Source of the DNA: Sulfuracidifex metallicus DSM 6482 = JCM 9184
GTDB taxonomy: Archaea > Thermoproteota > Thermoprotei_A > Sulfolobales > Sulfolobaceae
Length of the DNA stretch: 64,000 nt
Reading direction: 5' to 3'
NCBI GenBank assembly: GCA_032834875.1
Contig: CP135238.1
Span: forward strand, 1,556,011-1,620,010
The notes beneath the pieces are model-generated. The model saw only the letters and a program-made list of their open reading frames with translations, searched no databases and had not been told where the DNA came from. Shown piece by piece: positions 45,416-53,285 of this stretch. Made by a program: the position numbers and the translations under genes. Position 1 is the stretch's first letter. Each line of letters begins with the position of its first letter.

Positions 45416-46559
45416 TCAATGGGTTACATATTTAAGGGCTATTCGCCTCGCATCTTCTGACGTTATTTTCTCGCCTCTATCAGCCATTGATTTGATTTCG
45501 GCTAGGACTTCCCTTAATGAGATATCGTCCAAGTAAATTCCTTGATCATCTAGGATTTTCTTTAGACCGTGAATTCCACTGTGCTTACCTAACTCGATCC
45601 TCCTAAAGTTTCCAACTTCCTCTGGAGTCAGAGGTTCGTAAGTAGATGGATTCTCTAAAACGCCGTGTACATGTATCCCAGCCTCATGTCCGAACGCATT
45701 ATCTCCAACTATAGCCTTGAAGTACGGCACAGGAACTCCAGTCATCTGGGAAATCATCTTGCTTGTTTCATATAACATCCACGTCTTTACGTTAACGTTA
45801 AATCCGAAAAGTTTCTTTGCGCCCATAACAACCTCTTCTAAAGAAGCATTTCCTGCCCTCTCCCCTATTCCATTGACCGTTACGTGGACTTGCCTGGCCC
45901 CAGCAAATAAACCCGCCAACGAATTAGCAGTAGCTAAGCCGAAATCGTTATGGCAGTGTACGCTTATTATCTTATCTCCAGCAACACCTACAATCTTTCT
46001 TATTAGATCGTAGAATTTGAAAGGCTGCATCGTACCTACAGTGTCGGGTATATTTATCCTATCAGCTCCAGCATCTATTGCCGTTTTTACAGCTGTCAGT
46101 AGAAAATCCTCTTCAGTCCTGGTAGCATCTTCTGGACTGTACTCCACAACCATTCCATGATCCTTTGCGTATCTCACGTTTTCATAAATTTTGTCAAGGA
46201 CTTCCTCTCTTGTCATTCTTAACTTGTATTTTAAATGAATGTCTGAAGTGGCTATGAAAACATGTATACTTCCCAAACCGCTTTGTATGGTTTTATCAAT
46301 GTCATTCTTGTTTGCTCTTGATAATCCTATAACTTCTGTCATATCGCCTATTTCTTCCAGGATTTTCTTAGTTGCTATAAACTCTCCCTCTGAAGAGGCT
46401 GGAAATCCTGCCTCTATGACGTCCACGCCCATATCAGCTAGACGTCTAGCTATCTTTACCTTTTGCTCCACAGTCAAATCTATACCGGGAGCCTGCTCAC
46501 CATCCCTTAACGTTGTATCAAAAATTCTAACCGTGGAGAATACGCATCCCTTTATGCAC
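45416..46559 (-). CDS. Isopropylmalate / citramalate / homocitrate synthase family (LeuA-like), with an unclear 5-prime end
   Basis: Acetyl-CoA-dependent aldol synthase with a HMGL-like TIM barrel; it lacks the long LeuA regulatory domain. Motifs are [48 protein letters not shown] and [13 protein letters not shown]. The essential DTTLRDGEQ lies upstream of the first in-frame start (TTG 46477), and no ATG, GTG or TTG is in that frame back to a stop. Dropping one C at 46535-46536 connects it to GTG 46559, giving [20 protein letters not shown], with a TATA box 27 bases before. A one-base error or rare start codon is therefore likely. The product specificity is open. Confidence 0.8.
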
Positions 46560-46582
46560 CAATCTTTGTAATTACTTATACC

Positions 46583-46590
46583 ATTTAAAT
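46583..46590 (-). promoter_or_regulatory. TATA box upstream of the LeuA-like gene
   Basis: ATTTAAAT is centred 27-28 bases before GTG 46559. Its position supports this codon as the leaderless start if the frame is repaired. Confidence 0.45.
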
Positions 46591-46716
46591 CTTCTGTTAT
46601 GGAGAGCTATATCGAATCGGAATTTTTACAGAGATTTTCAGGCGTCGAGCTAGATTAGTAGACAAATTGTTTTCCCTTTTTAAAAGAGAGTAAAACATTT
46701 TCTGTATTGATATTTC

Positions 46717-47313
46717 TTAGATTAGTCCAGAAAACTGCAGAATTTCTTTTGCAATTTTGAGTTTAATTTTCTTTCTTTCCGATAAAGGTATGTCATCGAG
46801 AAGATATGGCTTAGAATACATTCCTATTTTCTCGTCATCGAAATCCATTCCATAAAGGCTAACTTTCCTCGCTTTGGCAATCAATGCTAAGAGCGCAGCT
46901 CTGTCTCCGTCTGTGAATCCTCCATACATTTTCGTTCTGCCTAATTGAAAACCTTGACATGTCCCTACCATCTTTTTCATTTCTATTACCATATCAATGG
47001 ATGGAATGTTATCTCCGTGAGCATGAACAACGTAAAATGAAGATCCGTTTATCTTCGTAATTCCATCCAGATCGGTTACAATGATATCCGGCGTCCTAAC
47101 GTAACTTTCAAGATATCTAGAAGCTCCATCAGCGGCAACTATAATTTCTTCCTTTAGATCCTTTACTTTCCTAAGAGATGGACCAGCACCCACTATAGCT
47201 ACGTCTCTATCTCTCATTAGAGAAAAAAGTTCCTCCTCTAGGTCATCTTGTATAAACAAGTTTAACTTCTCACAAGCTCGATAATCGTCCTTTTCATTAA
47301 TTTGCAGGTACAT
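46717..47313 (-). CDS. 6-hydroxymethyl-pterin diphosphokinase, MptE-like (DUF115)
   Basis: Archaeal 6-hydroxymethyl-7,8-dihydropterin diphosphokinase, 198 aa, which activates the pterin with ATP for coupling to an arylamine. VAIVGAGPSLRK (about 39-50), IVAADGASRYL, PDIIVTDLDGI, YVVHAHGDNI and GGFTDGDRAALLAL are family motifs. The same frame continues upstream as WIAFYGRIRM, which resembles the W-x-x-FY-x-x-IR start of MptE proteins, but no ordinary start codon precedes it, so ATG 47313 may be about 10 residues short. It lies near a PTPS-like and a DHPS-like gene. Confidence 0.82.
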   Translation of the reverse strand: MYLQINEKDDYRACEKLNLFIQDDLEEELFSLMRDRDVAIVGAGPSLRKVKDLKEEIIVAADGASRYLESYVRTPDIIVTDLDGITKINGSSFYVVHAHGDNIPSIDMVIEMKKMVGTCQGFQLGRTKMYGGFTDGDRAALLALIAKARKVSLYGMDFDDEKIGMYSKPYLLDDIPLSERKKIKLKIAKEILQFSGLI

Positions 47314-47333
47314 TCTAATTCTTCCATAGAATG

Positions 47334-47528
47334 CTATCCAGAACGCCTTATCTTGAAATAAACCTGATCACCATCTACTTTTAGCACTTCAATCCCCATT
47401 TTTCTTATTTCTTCAAAATAAGGATTTTTCCTTGATATCTTAAAAGTTGTACCCTTAACATAAAATATCGCGTCCATTACGTCAGAGGAACAAGTGTCAG
47501 AATCGAGGTCAATTATGGAACTCATCAA
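47334..47528 (-). CDS. Small hypothetical protein, 64 aa
   Basis: I do not recognise this small protein. It contains DLDSDTCSSDVMDAIFYVKG and MGIEVLKVDGDQVYFKIRRSG, an alpha/beta arrangement that may be a small binding domain. It overlaps the upstream HEPN-like gene by 20 bases and ends 20 bases before the MptE-like start, so it lies in a run of same-strand genes. Because it is short, its reality depends on these overlaps and regular codon use. Confidence 0.5.
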   Translation of the reverse strand: MMSSIIDLDSDTCSSDVMDAIFYVKGTTFKISRKNPYFEEIRKMGIEVLKVDGDQVYFKIRRSG

Positions 47529-47934
47529 ATATCACGCTAACCTCATCAAATAAATTGGTAATTTGATTAAGCAGTATTTCTGCTTCCTTGTGTCTTATGA
47601 TAACTGAAGGTGTCTTGAGGGAAGCTTCGTCTATCATGGTTGAAGGATAGAGTTTGGCTTCAATTTCTTGCAATTTTTCAATTAAAGACGAAGTTTTTTG
47701 GTCTAGTTGTCTGCTCCTTTTCACGTAATTTAAGGCTAACGCGTTTCCCTTGTCGGATCTTGTGTAAACTCCGTATAAGGACATGATCACTTTAGATAGG
47801 TTTTCTACAGTTTCATAAAGTCTTATTGCCGTATAGAGCAAATCTCCTTCATCAAATGCTAATTTTGATTCCTTCAGAGTTCTAGTTGCCCTCAAAAGGA
47901 ACTCCGATGCAGACTCACTGTTGTTCAATCTCAA
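47509..47934 (-). CDS. HEPN-like helical protein, 141 aa
   Basis: All-helical protein with the look of HEPN domains: ASEFLLRATRTLKESKLAF, GDLLYTAIRLYETVENLSKV, YVKRSRQLDQKTSSL and EAEILLNQITNLFDEVSVIF. HEPN domains occur in toxins, RNases and regulators. The active-site R-x4-6-H of RNase HEPNs is not clear here, so I claim the fold only. It sits between two small genes with overlaps of 20 bases on both sides, an arrangement seen with MNT/HEPN pairs, but the upstream partner shows no nucleotidyltransferase motif. Confidence 0.55.
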   Translation of the reverse strand: MRLNNSESASEFLLRATRTLKESKLAFDEGDLLYTAIRLYETVENLSKVIMSLYGVYTRSDKGNALALNYVKRSRQLDQKTSSLIEKLQEIEAKLYPSTMIDEASLKTPSVIIRHKEAEILLNQITNLFDEVSVIFDEFHN

Positions 47935-48331
47935 CTACCTCTCCTTTCTTGATCTCTGCTATATCTAAAATTTTCATGTTTCCTTCATCTATAATTTTAG
48001 CTGAAGATGAAAACAATCCCTCTGGATCATATACAACTTTTCCTACCTTAGAAGCGTAACTTAGATAGGGTATGCCGTATTTCACTTCTTTGTCGGAAAA
48101 AATTATCATCTCCAAGTGGCATCCTTCATTTAGTTCTACTTCTTTTAAGGCTCTCCTCATGAAGAACCAAGATATTTCACCTCTAGATGTAAACGATATT
48201 CCAGATACTTCCTTTAGGACAATAATCAGAGTAGATCCTTCCAAGTCTATCAAAGCTCCTTTGAAGGTCTTTCCGTACCACGACATCATGTCGGTTAATA
48301 TTTTATCGGCTAAATGCAGGACTTGCTCCAT
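47915..48331 (-). CDS. Hypothetical protein of the HEPN-like cluster, 138 aa
   Basis: Unknown alpha/beta protein. MEQVLHLADKILTDMMSWYG forms the first helix, followed by strands FKGALIDLEGSTLIIVLKEV and a segment YGIPYLSYASKVGKVVYDPEG that recalls the C-terminal part of minimal nucleotidyltransferases, although the G-S and D-x-D motifs are absent. ATG 48331 is preferred over TTG 48346 since a TATA box lies 26 bases upstream of it. It overlaps the HEPN-like gene by 20 bases and is divergent to the gene at 48362. Confidence 0.55.
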   Translation of the reverse strand: MEQVLHLADKILTDMMSWYGKTFKGALIDLEGSTLIIVLKEVSGISFTSRGEISWFFMRRALKEVELNEGCHLEMIIFSDKEVKYGIPYLSYASKVGKVVYDPEGLFSSSAKIIDEGNMKILDIAEIKKGEVVEIEQQ

Positions 48332-48360
48332 ATTTAATACTGACAACGTAGAGTTATAAG
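48329..48360. promoter_or_regulatory. Interlocked divergent TATA boxes
   Basis: CATATTTAATAC (48329-48340) is centred about 27 bases before GTG 48362 and overlaps the start codon of the minus-strand gene (ATG 48331). The minus-strand CTTATAACT (48352-48360) is centred about 26 bases before ATG 48331. Each promoter covers the 5-prime end of the other gene, so simultaneous firing should interfere. Confidence 0.45.
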
Positions 48361-48361
48361 T

Positions 48362-48862
48362 GTGAACTCGGCTGAGAAGACTTTCATCGAAAATACTCCC
48401 AGAATGAAGATAGACCTAGTTGATGAGGAAGTGCCTTGCTCGACAGAATGTCTAAGGAGAACTAACCTTAGTGAGGCACTAGCAGACGAGTCATTTAGGG
48501 AACAAGTGGAGATACTTGATAGCATAATATCCTTGATCCAAGATAACGTCATTTCCTTAAAGAATAAGGTGGAGGACCAACTTTTCCATCTCGGAGTAGA
48601 TGTAGATAATACGACCTACGCTATTTACAGATTGGTGGAAGAAGGAGGTGATCTAATTTTCGGTTCCGATTATCTAAAGTATAACGAAAGGATAATCTTT
48701 CAGGGAGATTTCAATAGCCTTAACACAGTCTACAAGAAGATTTCTTCCATGAGGGAAGATCAGGACGTGAAGTCCTTGTGTGATCAGATTCGAAACTTAA
48801 CTGAGGCTACGTGGAGACATGTTAACAAAAACTTAAGAAGGATGTTCGAAGGGGGTACTTAA
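48362..48862 (+). CDS. Hypothetical helical protein, 166 aa
   Basis: I do not recognise this family. It is a soluble, mostly helical protein with an N-terminal polar tail and two cysteines (EEVPCSTECLRR), then long helices (REQVEILDSIISLIQDNVI, EEGGDLIFGSDYLKY, SLCDQIRNLTEATWRHVNK). The start is GTG 48362, supported by a TATA box 26 bases upstream. Its stop directly abuts the PTPS-like start at 48863, so it shares a transcript with that gene and may function with it. Confidence 0.55.
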   Translation: MNSAEKTFIENTPRMKIDLVDEEVPCSTECLRRTNLSEALADESFREQVEILDSIISLIQDNVISLKNKVEDQLFHLGVDVDNTTYAIYRLVEEGGDLIFGSDYLKYNERIIFQGDFNSLNTVYKKISSMREDQDVKSLCDQIRNLTEATWRHVNKNLRRMFEGGT

Positions 48863-49279
48863 ATGAAAATCAAGATAGGTATAGAAGGATTTACGATAGA
48901 CTCAGCACATTACACTCCATCTTCACCAGGTAATGAGCAGATTCACGGTCATACCTACGAATTGACGGTGGAAGTTCAGGGGAATGTAGATGAGAAAAGT
49001 GGATTCGTAATAGACTTTGACATTCTGAGGGAAGTGATTTACAACGTCGTAAAGGAATATGACCATAAAATAATAATTCCCAGAAAAGACATCTCTTCAG
49101 TTGAGCTAAAAGGCCCATTTTCGGTTTTGACAAAGACAATAGACCATCCATTTGCTACCGTTGAGTACATAGGACAGGATATAGCTAAGGAAATTTATGA
49201 GAAACTTGAAAAGAAGTTCAACATAACTCTGAGGATAAGTGAGGGAAAAGACTCTTACGCCGTTATTGAATACCCATGA
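48863..49279 (+). CDS. 6-pyruvoyltetrahydropterin synthase / QueD-like protein lacking the usual active-site cysteine
   Basis: PTPS-family protein of 138 aa. Zinc-binding histidines are in DSAHYT (about 14-19) and QIHGHTYEL (26-34). The usual catalytic Cys sits four residues before the HGH motif, and here this place holds Asn, followed by Glu in NEQIHGH. Related proteins with Glu in place of Cys (PTPS-III type) make 6-hydroxymethyl-dihydropterin. DHKIIIPRKD and SYAVIEYP complete the fold. With MptE-like and DHPS-like genes nearby, a role in the archaeal folate-like pterin pathway is more likely than queuosine. Confidence 0.8.
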   Translation: MKIKIGIEGFTIDSAHYTPSSPGNEQIHGHTYELTVEVQGNVDEKSGFVIDFDILREVIYNVVKEYDHKIIIPRKDISSVELKGPFSVLTKTIDHPFATVEYIGQDIAKEIYEKLEKKFNITLRISEGKDSYAVIEYP

Positions 49280-49715
49280 TGTACCTTAAACCTATGTTGT
49301 CTATCCATTTAAGCCCAAGTCTTCTTTCCCGAAAGAAGCAGATTGAAGGGGTGCTATCTATACATCCTTCCATATCAGTGTTCAAGAAATCTTCAACCCT
49401 TATTGATTTCTTCTCGTTTATGCCTTCCTGTAAATGTATGTAACCTCTCTTCTCCAGTCTCATCACTGGTTCATCCTCTCTAAATATGAAGACTCCACCA
49501 TATAGAGATGGGTAACACAACCTAGGATAACTAACGCAAACCTCTTTCCTTTTTTCCTCTATAATTGAAACCAGGAGTTTTCTCTCCAGTTCGTTTGCAT
49601 TATCTAATGTTATTAAGGGCGGAATGGAAGAAATTGCGATAAAGAACTCGCCTTCGGCTAGATTCCTCTTTTTCAACTTCACCTCAATTATCTTAGGTAT
49701 CGCGATTCTCTTCAC
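49263..49715 (-). CDS. Conserved hypothetical protein linked to the DHPS-like gene, 150 aa
   Basis: I do not recognise this protein. It begins RIAIPKIIEVKLKKRNLAEG and contains FFIAISSIPPLITLDNANEL, PRLCYPSLYGGVFIFREDEP and STPSICFFRERRLGLKWID, so a beta-rich fold with a cysteine-containing region is expected. It overlaps the end of the dihydropteroate-synthase-like gene by 23 bases and the end of the convergent PTPS-like gene by 17. Because of the coupling I suspect a role in the same pterin pathway. Confidence 0.55.
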   Translation of the reverse strand: MKRIAIPKIIEVKLKKRNLAEGEFFIAISSIPPLITLDNANELERKLLVSIIEEKRKEVCVSYPRLCYPSLYGGVFIFREDEPVMRLEKRGYIHLQEGINEKKSIRVEDFLNTDMEGCIDSTPSICFFRERRLGLKWIDNIGLRYIMGIQ

Positions 49716-51174
49716 TAGGAATCCTCCTTAATATTGGTTTGTCTTGAATATAATTTTTATCAATTGAAAGTGCTACTTCAGCCTTAGCCAGCTCATATCC
49801 TATGTATATTGCGTGTTCCTGAGAAACTTTAACGTTTCTCTTCTCCAGTTCCCTGAGCAGTTGTCTTCCTAAGCTTAGAGCCTCTTTGCCGTGAAGTGTT
49901 ATTTCTCCACCCTTTCCTCTCCACTCAATAGCTATATCGTCGTTCGTAAGGTAAATTCTAGCGAATCCACTGTCCATGATTGGCTCATTTCTGGAAACTT
50001 CGTATCCCTTTTTGGACTCTCTCGGCAGTCTCCTTTTGTCCTTCAGTACAAAGAGGTCAAATCCAACGTCTTTAGGAAGCTTTGATCGTCTCATTGCTAC
50101 GGAGATCATCCTTGAGGCCTCCCTAGCTTCCCATGAGCTCCAGCGAGTTTTTCCCTTATCCATTGTTAATAAGCAAGATGCACCTATCTCTCCTGCTATC
50201 GCTACCATTGACGCATTTACACCTACACTGTCGGCATCTATCAGTTCAGTGAAGTTGAGTATTCCCATCATGATTGGAACGTCTTTTAGCTGGCTTGTGA
50301 CCTTTGTGTATTGCGATAGGCTGTCTACGAACCCTTTAAGTGGAGGTGATAGAACTGGATCCGCAATTAACTTCGAAAAGCCAAGTTCTCTTGCCTTATT
50401 AACAATCGATATCGTGACTTCTCCTCTATTTTCAACTTCAAAAGGTGCAACTACAAAAGTAGCATTATTCTTAATATTAGCTAGTTTTTCCAAATTCATT
50501 TCATTAAGGTTGAAAACAAAGGAAGCACCCGATCTAACTCCTTCAATTAGCTCCGAAGGTGAATCGCTATCTATTCCAATGGGTTTTCCCAATTTAAGAG
50601 CCTCTCTGACTTTTCTTCTAACTTCATCCTTATCGTCATGTCCTACTGGAAAACCTATCACTATGACATCGACGAAGTCCTTTACTCTCAATAAGTCCTC
50701 TTGTGACTGTTTATCTCCCATTTCTAAGAATATTTTAAATGGAGGGGGACGTAAAGGTATCTTAACGTTTTGCTCTTTGAATGCATAAACTGATTTCTCC
50801 TCTATCTCTGAAAGTATGGCTTTAGCTTCACCCTTATCTAGGAACTTGTCAGCTGGCTCCCTTGGAGAGAGCCTGACTCCATGTTTAAGTGCGTCCAAAA
50901 CTAATCTAATGTCCCATGCCTCTTCCGTACCCTTAACAGTAGGGATCCCAGTTCTTTTCTCTATAATTCCTCCATCTCCAAAAACTAACCCCGGAAGAAC
51001 TATCACGTCGTATCCTCTTACGCCCTTAAGTCTTTCTGCTATGTAACGAACGTCCATTAGGGCTGCAACTGGTACGTCCATCACGGATATGTCAACGTCG
51101 ACTCCCTTCACGTCCTTTAAGGCCTCAACAAGTATAGGGTAGGCTAGTTTTCCCGTTACTAGGAGGACTTTCAC
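49693..51174 (-). CDS. Archaeal dihydropteroate synthase-like protein
   Basis: Protein of 493 aa with the plan of archaeal DHPS-related proteins (DUF6513 N-terminal part, then a pterin-binding TIM barrel). The N-terminal 110 residues (KVLLVTGKLAYPILVEALKD, VIVLPGLVFGDGGIIEKRTG) precede the barrel (IGIDSDSPSELIEGVRSGAS, VVAPFEVENRGEV, LIADPVLSPPLKGF, VPIMMGILNFTELIDADSVG). The C-terminal part has IYLTNDDIAIEWRGKGG. The family is thought to couple the activated pterin to an arylamine in methanopterin-type cofactors. GTG 51174 is the start. Confidence 0.85.
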   Translation of the reverse strand: MKVLLVTGKLAYPILVEALKDVKGVDVDISVMDVPVAALMDVRYIAERLKGVRGYDVIVLPGLVFGDGGIIEKRTGIPTVKGTEEAWDIRLVLDALKHGVRLSPREPADKFLDKGEAKAILSEIEEKSVYAFKEQNVKIPLRPPPFKIFLEMGDKQSQEDLLRVKDFVDVIVIGFPVGHDDKDEVRRKVREALKLGKPIGIDSDSPSELIEGVRSGASFVFNLNEMNLEKLANIKNNATFVVAPFEVENRGEVTISIVNKARELGFSKLIADPVLSPPLKGFVDSLSQYTKVTSQLKDVPIMMGILNFTELIDADSVGVNASMVAIAGEIGASCLLTMDKGKTRWSSWEAREASRMISVAMRRSKLPKDVGFDLFVLKDKRRLPRESKKGYEVSRNEPIMDSGFARIYLTNDDIAIEWRGKGGEITLHGKEALSLGRQLLRELEKRNVKVSQEHAIYIGYELAKAEVALSIDKNYIQDKPILRRIPSEENRDT

Positions 51175-51280
51175 TAGTTAGCCTATCATTGGTCGGTTAA
51201 ATGCATTCCTAATTAATGAATTTGTAGCAAAAACAGGAAAATGGTAAAAAATTAAAGACAACTCTCCAATAATAATGGTA

Positions 51281-52252
51281 ATGAGCCTATTACCTAAACT
51301 CTCAAATGTAAAACCAGGGGAAAAATTCGATGTAATAATCGTTGGACTTGGTCCAGCAGCTTACAGTGCTGCACTTTATTCTGCAAGGTATATTATGAAA
51401 ACTCTCGTAATCGGAGAGATTCCAGGTGGGCAGCTAACGGAAGCTGCAGACGTTGATGATTATCTAGGCTTGATAAACCTTCCAGCCCAAAAGATGATCG
51501 AGACGTTTAATCAACATATTTCGAGATACAACGTTCCAGTGCTAATGGAAACGGTGGAGAGCATAAAGAAGGAAGGGGACGAATTCATAGTCAAAACCAA
51601 GAGAAAGGGCGAGTATAAGGCGTCATCTGTTATAGTAGCCGTAGGAGTAAAAAGAAGGAAACTCAACGTTCCAGGAGAGGAAAAGTTCACTGGAAAGGGG
51701 GTATCTTACTGCTCTGTTTGTGACGCTCCTCTATTTAAGAACAGACCTGTCGTCGTTGTTGGAGGAGGTGATTCAGCATTGGAGGGAGCAGAGCTACTTT
51801 CAAGATATGCGACCAAGGTATACTTAGTACACAGGAGGGACCAATTTAGAGGGCAGCCGTTTTACGTTGAGATAATAAAACACAAACCTAATGTTGAAAT
51901 AATACTAAATTCTACAGTAACTGAAATAAAAGGAGAGAAATTAGTGAATAAGGCCGTGGTCCAGAACTTAAAGACTGGTGAAACGAGGGAACTTGACGTT
52001 AACGGAGTATTCGTTGAGATAGGATTCGAACCTCCAGTGGATTTCGCCAGAAACAATGGAATAGAAACTGATGAGAGAGGTTATATAAAAGTTGATGAAT
52101 GGATGAGAACTAACGTTGAGGGGATTTTCGCAGCTGGAGATTGTACGGGCTTATGGATGGGCTTCAGGCAAGTCATAACTGCAACCGCTCAAGGTGCAGT
52201 AGCATCACATGCTGTGTATTCATACTTGAACGAAAAGAAGGGGAAGAAATGA
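51281..52252 (+). CDS. trxB: Thioredoxin reductase
   Basis: Flavoprotein disulfide reductase of 323 aa that keeps thioredoxin reduced with NAD(P)H. FAD motif [20 protein letters not shown] (about 18-37), redox motif YCSVCDAP (C-x2-C), NAD(P) motif [19 protein letters not shown] and the FAD-contacting [19 protein letters not shown] are present. The sequence closely follows the Sulfolobus TrxB I remember, beginning MSLLP, so ATG 51281 is chosen over ATG 51275. The stop overlaps the next start (ATGA). Confidence 0.95.
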   Translation: MSLLPKLSNVKPGEKFDVIIVGLGPAAYSAALYSARYIMKTLVIGEIPGGQLTEAADVDDYLGLINLPAQKMIETFNQHISRYNVPVLMETVESIKKEGDEFIVKTKRKGEYKASSVIVAVGVKRRKLNVPGEEKFTGKGVSYCSVCDAPLFKNRPVVVVGGGDSALEGAELLSRYATKVYLVHRRDQFRGQPFYVEIIKHKPNVEIILNSTVTEIKGEKLVNKAVVQNLKTGETRELDVNGVFVEIGFEPPVDFARNNGIETDERGYIKVDEWMRTNVEGIFAAGDCTGLWMGFRQVITATAQGAVASHAVYSYLNEKKGKK

Positions 52253-53010
52253 GTCTTCGGGAAACTCTTCTAGATCTATCAAGAAATCTCTTTTCTTATG
52301 TTAACCAAGTAAGAGCAGATCCCAATTCTTCTAAAATTGTAGGGTATCATTCCGGAGATACAAGCAGAATTGCAGATAGAGAGATTGAAACTTTCATAAT
52401 TGATTACTTTAATAAGAAGACCGATCTCAAGATAAAGTTCGTTACTGAGGAGTCAGGTGTAATAGATAGGTCAAATTCTGATTATATAGCTGTAATTGAT
52501 CCTTTAGACGGAAGCAGCAATTTCGTTATGGGGATTCCTTGGTACTCTGTTTCTATAGCGTTATATGAAAGAGAATCTAAGTCGATGAGGAACTCAGTTG
52601 CTGGCATTATCATGAATTTAACTACAGGAAAGGCATATTCCTATGATAAAAAGCGTGCATATATGGACGGTTCTCCAGCTTTAGATACACCTAGAGTAGT
52701 GTTAGCTTACTATGATGTAGATCAAGTGGCTCAAGCTAAGGAAATAATGGAAAAGGTGGAGAAACCGTTCAAGGTAAGAACGTTGGGAAGTGCTTCCTTG
52801 GATATGTCGTTAGTTTGTGAAGGTAGGGCTTCCTTATATTTCGATATAAGATCAAAGCTAAGAAATGTAGATATAGCAGCATCTACTAACTTCTGCATTA
52901 AGATGGGCTTCTCTGTTATCAGTCAAGAAGGGAAGCCATTAGATAGTTCCATAGAAAACGTAGAAAGGATTAAAGATTGGGTAATCACAAGCAAATCTTT
53001 AGAAAGCTAA
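52249..53010 (+). CDS. Inositol monophosphatase / archaeal FBPase family protein
   Basis: Lithium-sensitive phosphatase family member of 253 aa. Metal ligands are in FVTEESGV (Glu) and [20 protein letters not shown] (D-P-L-D-G-S), with a later Asp in [13 protein letters not shown]. It may dephosphorylate inositol phosphate, fructose 1,6-bisphosphate or NADP-like compounds; the sequence alone cannot decide. ATG 52249 overlaps the trxB stop by 4 bases; a longer frame to 52141 only duplicates trxB coding sequence and was refused. Downstream lie 275 AT-rich bases before the convergent AAA gene. Confidence 0.88.
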   Translation: MSLRETLLDLSRNLFSYVNQVRADPNSSKIVGYHSGDTSRIADREIETFIIDYFNKKTDLKIKFVTEESGVIDRSNSDYIAVIDPLDGSSNFVMGIPWYSVSIALYERESKSMRNSVAGIIMNLTTGKAYSYDKKRAYMDGSPALDTPRVVLAYYDVDQVAQAKEIMEKVEKPFKVRTLGSASLDMSLVCEGRASLYFDIRSKLRNVDIAASTNFCIKMGFSVISQEGKPLDSSIENVERIKDWVITSKSLES

Positions 53011-53285
53011 AATAAATTGATTTTTATCTCATATATTTTTCCTTAAAAGATTTATAATTTTAAATGTTAAAATCTTCTTCTCCATTTCCCTGGAAGTTAA
53101 GCTTGGAAAAATGACGATGAAAGAGAAAAGATGTGAGAGTTTTTCTTATGTAAAATAAAACATAGATTTCATAATATAATTACATCATTTGCGGTATAGG
53201 ATCTATGACTTTAGAGACGCTGAGATTATAAAAATTATAAAAGAGGTCAGCATAGGTATCTGAGCATACACACACATTTTTTTAT

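Noticed and set aside
47334-48331. MNT/HEPN toxin-antitoxin module
   Set aside because: The arrangement is similar, but the presumed partner lacks the nucleotidyltransferase GS and DxD motifs and the HEPN-like protein lacks a clear R-x4-6-H, so no toxin claim is made.
49976-50788. Long plus-strand open frame of 270 codons
   Set aside because: It lies wholly opposite the DHPS-like gene, has serine/leucine-rich shadow composition and no family motif or ribosome site.
52141-52248. Upstream extension of the IMPase frame
   Set aside because: It only reads trxB DNA in another frame; ATG 52249 with ATGA overlap fits the family start.
53011-53285. C/D-box small RNA between the IMPase and AAA genes
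   Set aside because: Pieces resembling box C (CGATGA) and box D (CTGA) occur, but spacing and terminal stem do not fit. A 7-base inverted repeat (AAGATTT/AAATCTT at 53047-53076) in AT-rich DNA is more likely a termination region.
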